From CAZAFM01 sp964484395 (GTDB lineage: Bacteria > Campylobacterota > Campylobacteria > Campylobacterales > CAZAFM01), in assembly GCA_964484395.1 (NCBI GenBank), contig CAZAFM010000101.1, forward strand, positions 1-6,673: 6,673 bases of DNA. The letters run 5' to 3'. Positions 1 through 6,316 of the stretch are shown here, one piece after another; position 1 is the first letter of the stretch, and every line of letters starts with the position of its first letter. Both the position numbers and the translations under genes were made by a program. The notes under the pieces were generated by a model, which was not told where the DNA came from, ran no database searches, and saw only the letters and a program-made list of their open reading frames with translations.

Positions 1-1
1 C

Positions 2-1399
2 CGTAAAAAGGATGGTAGCTCTTATACAGTAGAATCTACTATCATCCCTATATTAGATGAAGAGAACAATATCTACGAATACATAGCCCTAAGATATGAC
101 ATCACAAAAATGCATACCCACAATATCTCACTCCAAGATGTTGCTAGAAAAAACGAGAGCATAGCTATAGCTAACTCAAAAAAGATGATAGATATGTTAC
201 TCAAAGATGAGGCAACAGGGCTTTCAAATGTACTTGCACTAAAAAGAGAGCTTCAAAGAAGAGAAGATGGAACTCTTTTGCTACTTGATATAAATAACTT
301 TAATGTATTGAACAAACTACACGGTTTTTACTTTGGAGATATGGTTCTAAAAGAGGTCGGAGACCATCTAAAGCACACACTTACCAAAAAAGATAAACTC
401 TACAAACTAAGTGGAGATAGGTTTGCTATTTTAAAAGAGAGTTTTCTAGATCGTGATATAGAAAATCTATCAAATCAGATATTTGCTTATTTTGATAGTG
501 CTGAGATTGAGGTTGATATGATTGAGATTAGCATATCTTTTAGCATAGGAGCTGCTATGATAGAGAAGAGTAGGGATGTAATCATAGATGCAGAGTTTGC
601 ACTAGATAGGTCAAAGAAGCAAGGCAGAAGATTTTTTGTTATCTATCACAAAGATATAGATGAGTTTAAAGAAGAAAAAGAGTTTATCAAAAAGCTGTAC
701 AAAGTACGAGAGTACATTTGTAAAGATATGCTAAAAGCTTGGTATCAACCAATAGTTGATGTGAGAACAGAAAAAATATACAAATATGAATCTTTAGCTA
801 GGATAGTAGATGGTGATAGTATATTATCACCTGATAAATTTCTAAATGAAGCTAAACGATTAGGACTTCTAACAACCATAACAAAAAGTATGATAAATAG
901 AACATTTCAGTGCTTTAGTAACTCAGAGATTATGTTTTCTATAAATATCACAGAGGATGACTTAATAGATGGGTATCTACCTGAGTTTATAGAGTATAAA
1001 GCCAAAAAATATAATATCACTCCTTCTAATGTCACATTTGAAATTCTTGAAAACCTAACAATTTCAAAAGATAGCACCACAATCTCAGATACACTAAAAA
1101 AACTACATAACAATGGATACAAAATTGCAATTGATGACTTTGGAAGTGATAGGAGTAACTTTTCTAGGTTTTTGAGTATAAAAAGTGACTACATAAAGAT
1201 AGATGGAGTGTTTGTTCAAGGATGTGATAGTTCAATAGAAAAACAGCAAATCATAGATGCGATAGTTCAGCTTGCAAAAAGACTAGAGATAAAGACTATA
1301 GCAGAGTTTGTAAGTACCAAAGAGATATTTGAGACAATAAAAAAGCTAGGAGTTGACTACGCTCAAGGATACTACTTTGGAAGACCAGAGCCAAAATGA
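2..1399 (+). CDS. PAS-GGDEF-EAL protein, probable cyclic-di-GMP phosphodiesterase (5' end outside window)
   Basis: The frame is open to the left edge. The 36 codons before the ATG at 110 encode the end of a PAS/PAC module (KDGSSYTVEST, then YIALRYDIT), so that ATG is internal and the true start is off-window. Numbering from that ATG as 1, a GGDEF domain spans about 32-180 and an EAL domain about 205-429. The GGDEF signature is degenerate: SGDRF at 101-105 replaces GG[DE]EF, so cyclase activity is unlikely. The EAL motif reads ESL (227-229), but the usual ligands appear present: E227, N279, E311, D342-D343, K363, E399 and Q419. The inferred role is a cytoplasmic phosphodiesterase that hydrolyses c-di-GMP to pGpG, with PAS as input and the dead GGDEF possibly as a GTP-binding regulatory module. 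No membrane segment is visible in this part. The gene overlaps the downstream kinase by four bases (ATGA), implying one operon. The domain calls are firm; activity is inference. Confidence 0.93.
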   Translation, partial: RKKDGSSYTVESTIIPILDEENNIYEYIALRYDITKMHTHNISLQDVARKNESIAIANSKKMIDMLLKDEATGLSNVLALKRELQRREDGTLLLLDINNFNVLNKLHGFYFGDMVLKEVGDHLKHTLTKKDKLYKLSGDRFAILKESFLDRDIENLSNQIFAYFDSAEIEVDMIEISISFSIGAAMIEKSRDVIIDAEFALDRSKKQGRRFFVIYHKDIDEFKEEKEFIKKLYKVREYICKDMLKAWYQPIVDVRTEKIYKYESLARIVDGDSILSPDKFLNEAKRLGLLTTITKSMINRTFQCFSNSEIMFSINITEDDLIDGYLPEFIEYKAKKYNITPSNVTFEILENLTISKDSTTISDTLKKLHNNGYKIAIDDFGSDRSNFSRFLSIKSDYIKIDGVFVQGCDSSIEKQQIIDAIVQLAKRLEIKTIAEFVSTKEIFETIKKLGVDYAQGYYFGRPEPK

Positions 1400-3183
1400 G
1401 AGCTTTAGTTCTATCTTTTTTACTAACAATCTTTACCATGCAAGCACTAGAGGCAAATCAAAAGAAAAACATATTAGTCCTGCTTAGCTTTCATACCGCT
1501 ATGCCTTGGACAAAGCAGTTTGTAAGTGGGCTTGAGGAGTTTTCAAAAGAGCATCCAAACAGAGTCGAGTTTTTTATAGAGGAGACGGATGCTTTTAGGC
1601 TTGATGGCGCAGGTAGTGAAGATATATGGGTTAGCTATATCAAGGAGAAGTATAAAAGTATCTCTTTTGATGGGATATTGGTCGAGTCTGACATGGCTTC
1701 AAAACTTTTTATGAAAATAGAAGATAGACTATATCCAGATATACCCTCTATAGTTATTTCAGACACTCTTGAAGTTGGGGATATACGCGTAAGATTTGAT
1801 AAAGATATGACCACCTCCAAGACTATAGAGATGGCTCTTATGCACAACAAAAATCTAAAAAAAATCTATCTAATCGATACTGACTACATAGAAGGAGTAG
1901 AACTAAATAAGAAAATAAAAAAAGAGAGTGAGACAAGAGGATTAGAGGTGATAAATATACAAAACTTCACTAAAAATTCACTCTTAGAACAGGTGAAAAA
2001 ACTCCCAAAAGATAGCGCTCTTTTATTCACTATCATCTTTAAAGATAGCAGTGGAGAGAAGTTTATACCAAAAGAGTTAGCCAAAGAGACTGCGCAAAAC
2101 TCAAGTGTTCCTATGTATGTCTTTTATAGTTCTATGTTAGATAGCGGTGCTGTAGGAGGGGTAGTACATGATGGAAGCAAGACTGCAAAAGCAACGGCAG
2201 AATCACTACTGCAATACATAGATGCAGGTAGCTACACAATCAGTGATAACCTATCCTCTACGATTATAAACTGGGATGTTATGAAGCACTTTGGAATAGA
2301 TGCCAAAAACCATCCAGAAGATGTAGTATATATCAACAGACCAATCCCAGTGTGGGAGGAGTATCCAAGGGAGAGTATATTTGCATCTATAATTACTGGA
2401 CTGCTATTTGTGGTAGTAGTTATGCTAATACTACTAATGCTAAGGGATAAAAAGTTAAAAGAGATAGAAAAAAAGATGCTTATCCAATCGCGACATGCAA
2501 TTATGGGAGAGATGCTAAGTGCTATAGCTCACCAGTGGAGGCAGCCTCTAAATACTCTCTATGTTGTTTTTCAAAACTACAAGATGATACTTGCTAATAG
2601 TGATATAAAAGATGAAAACATAGAAAGACTAAACAAAAAAAGCGAAAAACTCATAAGCCAGATGTCTCAGACTATAGATGATTTTAGAGATTTTTTTAAG
2701 CCCTCCAAAGACATCACGCGTTTCAGACCAAAAGATGTGTTACTAGATTCAATCGAGCTTATAGATAGTAGTTTTTTAAAAGAGCAGATTGATATTAAGT
2801 TAGGGGGAATTTGTGATGCCTACATATATGGATATCCAAATGACTTAGGTCAGTGCTTTATAAATATCCTCCAAAACTCAAAAGATGCACTAAAAAACAT
2901 AGATGATAAAAAAGAGATAGAGATAGATATGAAAAGAAAAAATGGTCATATAGTAATCTCATTTTACGACAATGGGGGAGGAATAGAGCCAAGTATACTC
3001 TCAAAGGTTTTTGAGCCATATGTGACAACAAAAGAGGATGAAGGTGGCACAGGAATAGGACTATATATGACAAAAACAATCATAGAAGAGCACATGAATG
3101 GCAAGATAGAGGCAAAAAATCTTGAAAATGGAGCTTGCTTTATCATAGAACTAAAAGTTGATACAAAAGGTAATAGGAGTTAG
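1396..3183 (+). CDS. Membrane sensor histidine kinase with substrate-binding-protein-like periplasmic domain
   Basis: A 595-residue sensor kinase. Residues 1-20 form a hydrophobic signal sequence or membrane anchor (possible cleavage after ALEA). Residues about 24-320 resemble the ABC substrate-binding-protein sensor fold: ILVLLSFHTAMPWT at 26-39 matches the 'SYHxGxPWT' start typical of that family, and FDGILVESD follows at 91-99. One membrane helix lies at about 328-349. The cytoplasmic kinase follows: H-box AHQWRQPL with phospho-acceptor H379, a DDFRDFFKP stretch at 428-436, N-box N494 in NILQNSKDA, G1 box DNGGG (525-529), F-box FEPYVTTK (539-546) and G2 box GGTGIGL (550-556). All ATPase boxes look intact. 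There is no receiver, PAS or HAMP domain, and no response regulator in the window. The start overlaps the upstream stop (ATGA), with only a weak AGAG at 1387-1390, which suggests translational coupling. The ligand is unknown; the neighbours suggest a link to c-di-GMP turnover. Confidence 0.93.
   Translation: MRALVLSFLLTIFTMQALEANQKKNILVLLSFHTAMPWTKQFVSGLEEFSKEHPNRVEFFIEETDAFRLDGAGSEDIWVSYIKEKYKSISFDGILVESDMASKLFMKIEDRLYPDIPSIVISDTLEVGDIRVRFDKDMTTSKTIEMALMHNKNLKKIYLIDTDYIEGVELNKKIKKESETRGLEVINIQNFTKNSLLEQVKKLPKDSALLFTIIFKDSSGEKFIPKELAKETAQNSSVPMYVFYSSMLDSGAVGGVVHDGSKTAKATAESLLQYIDAGSYTISDNLSSTIINWDVMKHFGIDAKNHPEDVVYINRPIPVWEEYPRESIFASIITGLLFVVVVMLILLMLRDKKLKEIEKKMLIQSRHAIMGEMLSAIAHQWRQPLNTLYVVFQNYKMILANSDIKDENIERLNKKSEKLISQMSQTIDDFRDFFKPSKDITRFRPKDVLLDSIELIDSSFLKEQIDIKLGGICDAYIYGYPNDLGQCFINILQNSKDALKNIDDKKEIEIDMKRKNGHIVISFYDNGGGIEPSILSKVFEPYVTTKEDEGGTGIGLYMTKTIIEEHMNGKIEAKNLENGACFIIELKVDTKGNRS
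3175..3179 (+). promoter_or_regulatory. Ribosome binding site of the HD-GYP gene
   Basis: AGGAG lies six bases upstream of the ATG at 3186, inside the last codons of the kinase gene. It supports that ATG as the start. The following residues, a short basic stretch and then a membrane helix, are the expected N-terminus of a Cache-type sensor. Confidence 0.75.
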
Positions 3184-3185
3184 TT

Positions 3186-5561
3186 ATGGGCAAGATTATT
3201 AGGCTTCCTTTTAAGATAAGACCAACAGTGTTGGTACTTTTTACATTTATAGGTGTATTCATGACTTTGACAACTCTTGGGATGCTGTTTTACTTCAGCA
3301 AAACTCAAGCCACAGATAGTGCATCTACTATGTTTGAAAATCTATCAAGCACACTAGAGGAGAAGGTAGAGTCATTTGATATGCAAGGTAAAAACATAGC
3401 AAAAATAATACTACAAATAGATGGAGCAGACGCTCTACCTAGTGAGGATAGTAAACATCCACTACTTAATCTTTTTGCTACGATACTTCAAGATAGCGAC
3501 TATCTATATGCACTCTATACAGGCTACTCAAATGGTGATTTTTATGAGCTAATCAACCTTGAGATTGACCCAGAGCTTAGGAGTAGATATAGCTCTAGCA
3601 GTGATGAACGATGGCTTGTTATAAAGATATTTGAAAAAGATGGGAGAAGAGAGAGGCTTGAACTTTTTTTGGATAGTAATCTAAAAATAAAAAGAGCCGT
3701 AAAAAAAGATGCAACTTATGACCCAAGAGCTAGACCATGGTATAAAAAGGCAAAAGAGGAAAAGAGGGTCATAAAAACAGCACCCTATAGGTTTAGCAAC
3801 ATAGACCAAAGAGGTGTGACTTATGCAAAAGAGTCAAAAAGTGGTGAGTTTGTAGTAGGGGTGGATGTTGTACTTGGTAGTCTTGATGAGTTTATTAAAA
3901 GACAATCATTTAATCTTGATGAACATATATTTTTATATGATGATAAAAAAAACATCATAGCAACAAATACTCAAAGCAGTGATGAGTTTTTCAAAAAAGC
4001 ATTTGGAGATGGTGGCGTTCAAGGTATTAAGAGTATAGACAATGAGAGCTATTTTATCTTCCGCTCAAATATAAAAAATAGTGATGGAGAGTATCTAGGG
4101 GTAGTAGCTCCTATGGATACTTTATTAGCACCATACTACAAAAACCTCTATTACTCATTTATCTTCACGATGTTTATGGCATTTCTCATAGCTATGCCTA
4201 TTATATACTATGCTAGCAATCTAGTAACAAGACCTATACAGAAAATCTCAAGAGAGAATGAGTACATAAGAAGAAGAGAGTTTGATAAAGTAAAGCCAGT
4301 AGAGACAAATATAGTCGAGATAAAAGAGCTCTCAGATTCACTAGTCTCTATGTCAAAAGATATACAAGCATATGAGGAGGCTCAAAAGGAGCTGATGGAC
4401 TCTTTTATAAGGCTTTTAGGAAGTGCTATTGATGCTAAGTCAGCCTACACTGGAGGGCATAACAAAAGAGTAGCAGAGCTAGCAACTCTTATAGCTCAAA
4501 AGGCAAGTGATTCTAAAGATGGTGTTTTTGAGAAGTTTACTTTAAGTAGTGAAGATGAAAGAAGAGAGATAGAGATAGCTGCATGGCTTCATGATTGTGG
4601 AAAGATAGTGATGCCAGAGTATATAGTGGATAAGGCAACAAAGCTTGAAACTATATATAACCGTATCCATGAAGTTAGATTGAGGTTTGAGGTGTTATAT
4701 AGAGATGCAATCATAACAGCTCTTAAATCAGTTCTAAGCGGAGATATAACAAAAGAGACCGCTGAGTACTATATAGAAAGTAGGTTAGAAACACTAAGAG
4801 ATGAGTTTGCCTTTGTAGCAGAGTGTAATGTTGGGGGTGAGTTTATGAGTGAGGAGAGTAAGCAAAAGCTTCAAGAGATAGCCAAGCAAGAGTGGACTCG
4901 CTACTTTGATAACTCCATAGGACTATCACATGAAGAGAGCGAAAGACTAAAAGAGGTAGCACCTCCCCCTGCAAAAGAGAAGCTACTAGATGATAGATCT
5001 GAGCACATAATAGAGAGAGTTGGTTTTAGTGAGGAGGAGTATGAGAGGTTTGGGTTTAAGATACGACCACCAAAGCATCTCTATAACCTAGGTGAGATAT
5101 ACAACCTATCTATCTCAAGAGGCACTCTTAGTGAAGAGGATAGGTTTAAGATAAACGAACACAGCATTATGACTATCAAGATGCTAAGCCAGCTTCCATT
5201 TCCAGAGGCATTAAAAAGAGTTCCAGAGTTTGCAGGGTCGCACCATGAGACGCTTATAGGTACAGGCTATCCTAGAGGGCTTACAAAAGAGCAGATGTCA
5301 CTGCCTGCTAGGATTATGGCAGTAGCGGATGTTTTTGAAGCACTAACAGCCTCAGATAGACCATACAAAAAACCAAAAACACTCTCTGAAGCTATCAAGA
5401 TTTTGAGTTTTATGGTCAAAGACAAGCATATAGATGAGGATGTCTTCAAACTCTTCCTTAGCTCAGGTGCTTATCTAGAGTTTGGAAGAGAGTATCTAAA
5501 CGAGGAGCAGATAGATGAGGTGGATGTAGAGAGTTATGTCTCTATCCAGATTGTCTACTAA
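3186..5561 (+). CDS. Membrane Cache-HAMP-HD-GYP protein, probable cyclic-di-GMP phosphodiesterase
   Basis: A 791-residue transmembrane protein. TM1 is at about 14-37. A periplasmic double-Cache-like domain spans about 40-318, with the DPRARPWYKKA motif (179-189) typical of dCache_1. TM2 is at about 321-343, a HAMP-like segment at about 344-395, and HD-GYP at about 405-765. HD-GYP landmarks are GHNKRV (H425), HDCGK (H469, D470, K473), H658 in INEHS, HHE (686-688), GTGYPRGL (692-699) and ADVFEAL (D715). These are the metal-binding positions of the family, which hydrolyses c-di-GMP. Two oddities: about 155 extra residues (roughly 484-639) between HDCGK and INEHS, and I691 where HHExxDGxGYP normally has Asp. 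The insert, starting KLETIYNRIHEVR, recalls a known proteobacterial HD-GYP subfamily (from memory). Third in the operon, two bases after the kinase stop. The last 20 codons include the first copy of the direct repeat flanking the toxin-antitoxin module, so the native C-terminus may have been altered. Activity is inferred, not shown. Confidence 0.94.
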   Translation: MGKIIRLPFKIRPTVLVLFTFIGVFMTLTTLGMLFYFSKTQATDSASTMFENLSSTLEEKVESFDMQGKNIAKIILQIDGADALPSEDSKHPLLNLFATILQDSDYLYALYTGYSNGDFYELINLEIDPELRSRYSSSSDERWLVIKIFEKDGRRERLELFLDSNLKIKRAVKKDATYDPRARPWYKKAKEEKRVIKTAPYRFSNIDQRGVTYAKESKSGEFVVGVDVVLGSLDEFIKRQSFNLDEHIFLYDDKKNIIATNTQSSDEFFKKAFGDGGVQGIKSIDNESYFIFRSNIKNSDGEYLGVVAPMDTLLAPYYKNLYYSFIFTMFMAFLIAMPIIYYASNLVTRPIQKISRENEYIRRREFDKVKPVETNIVEIKELSDSLVSMSKDIQAYEEAQKELMDSFIRLLGSAIDAKSAYTGGHNKRVAELATLIAQKASDSKDGVFEKFTLSSEDERREIEIAAWLHDCGKIVMPEYIVDKATKLETIYNRIHEVRLRFEVLYRDAIITALKSVLSGDITKETAEYYIESRLETLRDEFAFVAECNVGGEFMSEESKQKLQEIAKQEWTRYFDNSIGLSHEESERLKEVAPPPAKEKLLDDRSEHIIERVGFSEEEYERFGFKIRPPKHLYNLGEIYNLSISRGTLSEEDRFKINEHSIMTIKMLSQLPFPEALKRVPEFAGSHHETLIGTGYPRGLTKEQMSLPARIMAVADVFEALTASDRPYKKPKTLSEAIKILSFMVKDKHIDEDVFKLFLSSGAYLEFGREYLNEEQIDEVDVESYVSIQIVY
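5502..5544 (+). repeat. Direct repeat, copy 1 (3' end of the HD-GYP gene)
   Basis: This 43-bp segment recurs at 6274-6316 with a constant offset of 772 bp and 39 of 43 identical positions, including an identical 25-bp core (5509-5533 versus 6281-6305). Here it encodes EEQIDEVDVESYVS near the C-terminus of the HD-GYP protein. The four differences are all transitions (5504, 5508, 5534, 5538). The two copies bracket the toxin-antitoxin module. Similarity stops just after 5544. Confidence 0.9.
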
Positions 5562-5569
5562 AACTAGAG

Positions 5570-5598
5570 TTGCCATAATGGTCTGTTTTATGTATAAT
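5570..5598 (+). promoter_or_regulatory. Sigma-70 promoter of the toxin-antitoxin operon
   Basis: A -35 box TTGCCA (5570-5575, five of six consensus bases) and a perfect -10 box TATAAT (5593-5598) are separated by 17 bases. A transcript would start near 5605, leaving a leader of about 20 bases before the antitoxin ATG. The promoter starts nine bases after the HD-GYP stop codon, so the module can be transcribed independently of the upstream operon. Phd/YefM antitoxins usually repress their own promoter; I could not identify a convincing operator palindrome here. Confidence 0.72.
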
Positions 5599-5612
5599 TG
5601 TGCAAATAGACA

Positions 5613-5619
5613 AAAGGAG
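5613..5619 (+). promoter_or_regulatory. Ribosome binding site that fixes the antitoxin start
   Basis: AAAGGAG ends five bases before the ATG at 5625. An in-frame GTG at 5619 would add two residues but overlaps the last base of this Shine-Dalgarno sequence and has none of its own, so the ATG at 5625 is the better start. Confidence 0.8.
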
Positions 5620-5624
5620 TGGTT

Positions 5625-5870
5625 ATGAATATCACATCGACACAGCTCAAACAGCAAATAAATGTGCTTAACCACCTAAAAGAGGAAGAGATAGTTGTCA
5701 CCAAGAGGGATAAGCCTTTCGCGGTGATTGTGGATTTTGATAAGTACAATACGCTTGTAAGTGAAGCAAAAGGCAAAAGCATCGCAAAAAAACTAGAGGT
5801 ACTCAAAAGCCTCTCTTCATTTTCTCTAGGTGGGAAGGATTTTAGAGAGATAAAAGGTGAGATTGAGTGA
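5625..5870 (+). CDS. Type II antitoxin, Phd/YefM family
   Basis: An 81-residue protein with the N-terminal Phd/YefM layout: ITSTQLKQQINVLNHLK (3-19), then the conserved strand-turn segment EEIVVTKRDKPFAVIVDFD (21-39). This family binds operator DNA through its N-terminal domain and neutralises the toxin with a flexible C-terminal tail. The tail here is the charged segment SLGGKDFREIKGEIE (67-81), which often ends antitoxins paired with PIN toxins (from memory). The ATG at 5625 follows a good AAAGGAG, and a sigma-70 promoter lies just upstream. The stop codon overlaps the toxin start (GTGA, 5867-5870), the usual arrangement for coupled antitoxin-toxin translation. Expected function: labile antidote and autorepressor of the pair. 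The family is confident from sequence; the interaction is inferred from gene order. Confidence 0.9.
   Translation: MNITSTQLKQQINVLNHLKEEEIVVTKRDKPFAVIVDFDKYNTLVSEAKGKSIAKKLEVLKSLSSFSLGGKDFREIKGEIE
5856..5860 (+). promoter_or_regulatory. Ribosome binding site of the toxin gene, inside the antitoxin gene
   Basis: GGTGA, preceded by AAAA, lies six bases before the GTG at 5867. It supports a GTG start and the four-base overlap. A modest Shine-Dalgarno plus a GTG start is consistent with the toxin being made in smaller amounts than the antitoxin, which is inference. Confidence 0.6.
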
Positions 5871-6286
5871 GAGCCTTTTTGGATGCAAATATCATTTTGG
5901 ATTTGATAGATAGAGATAGAAAAAGCGTAGATAGCACCAAAGAAGCCATTGCACACTTGATACAAAACTCTTATGAGCTCTATACAAGTTGTGATATTTT
6001 TACTACGGTCTACTATGTGACTTCTAAGCATATAGAGTCAAAAGTGATATTAGAAGAGCTAGAGAAGATACTCCTGCTTGTCAATGTCATCCCCATAGAT
6101 ATAAAGGTAATCAAAGAATCCATAGAGATAGCCAAAGAGAGAGGTGGTGACTTAGAGGATGTGCTACAGTATGTATGTGCCAAAAAAGAGATGTGCGAAC
6201 TCATAGTGAGTAATGATAAGAGTTTTTATAGGGATTCTATAGAAGTGGTTGAAGCAAAAAGTGTGATAAAGATGAAGAGTAGATAG
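5867..6286 (+). CDS. Type II toxin, PIN-domain ribonuclease (VapC-like)
   Basis: A 139-residue protein, a typical PIN toxin length. The N-terminus FLDANIILDLIDRDR (4-18) has the first catalytic aspartate (D6) followed by D12. The C-terminal half has DLEDVLQYVCA (95-105; D95, D98) and IVSNDKSFY (113-121; D117), the other acidic positions of the Mg2+-dependent PIN nuclease site. The usual second acidic residue (TLAEL in VapC) is not obvious: the equivalent region reads IFTTVYYV (44-51), which resembles the PIN_3 branch ('xxIYYIL'). Toxins of this family cleave RNA, often tRNA or rRNA, and are blocked by the antitoxin encoded immediately upstream. The start is GTG overlapping the antitoxin stop, supported by GGTGA at 5856-5860. 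The last codons and stop lie inside copy 2 of the direct repeat, so the C-terminus was probably set by the insertion junction. The RNA target cannot be read from sequence. Confidence 0.9.
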   Translation: MRAFLDANIILDLIDRDRKSVDSTKEAIAHLIQNSYELYTSCDIFTTVYYVTSKHIESKVILEELEKILLLVNVIPIDIKVIKESIEIAKERGGDLEDVLQYVCAKKEMCELIVSNDKSFYRDSIEVVEAKSVIKMKSR

Positions 6287-6316
6287 ATGAGGTGGATGTA
6301 GAGAGCTATATCTCTA
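6274..6316 (+). repeat. Direct repeat, copy 2 (displaced 3' end of an HD-GYP gene)
   Basis: This segment matches 5502-5544 at 39 of 43 positions. Read in the HD-GYP frame it gives EE, a TAG stop, then IDEVDVESYIS, against EEQIDEVDVESYVS in the intact gene. Two differences are synonymous, one is Val to Ile and one is Gln to stop, as expected of a displaced copy of coding sequence. It has no HD-GYP role here. It contains the toxin stop codon (6284-6286), and its last three bases (6314-6316) are the aldehyde dehydrogenase stop codon on the other strand. Confidence 0.9.

Noticed and set aside
110..112. ATG as the start of the PAS-GGDEF-EAL gene
   Set aside because: The same frame is open to the window edge and encodes a PAS/PAC C-terminus immediately before it, so the methionine is internal.
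2885..2942. Purine-rich repetitive stretch (GATA/AAAAG runs)
   Set aside because: It encodes the charged linker between the N and G1 boxes of the kinase. The repetition reflects AT-rich Lys/Asp/Ile codons and not a tandem repeat array.
2858..3146. Two minus-strand open frames opposite the kinase ATPase region
   Set aside because: They are shadows of the conserved N, G1, F and G2 boxes, which establish the plus frame as coding.
5619..5621. In-frame GTG as the antitoxin start
   Set aside because: It overlaps the Shine-Dalgarno sequence that serves the ATG at 5625, and has no site of its own.
5588..6031. 147-codon open frame on the minus strand opposite the toxin-antitoxin genes
   Set aside because: It lies antisense to two genes with clear family motifs, has low-complexity Ser/Phe/Leu-rich sequence, no recognisable domain and no convincing ribosome binding site.
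5502..6316. Integron gene cassette with attC sites
   Set aside because: The repeats lack the GTTRRRY/RYYYAAC ends and the long imperfect palindrome of attC, and the first copy is clearly coding sequence of the HD-GYP gene.
5502..6316. Insertion sequence or transposon target-site duplication
   Set aside because: There is no transposase and no terminal inverted repeats, and 43 bp with divergence is too long for a normal transposon target duplication.
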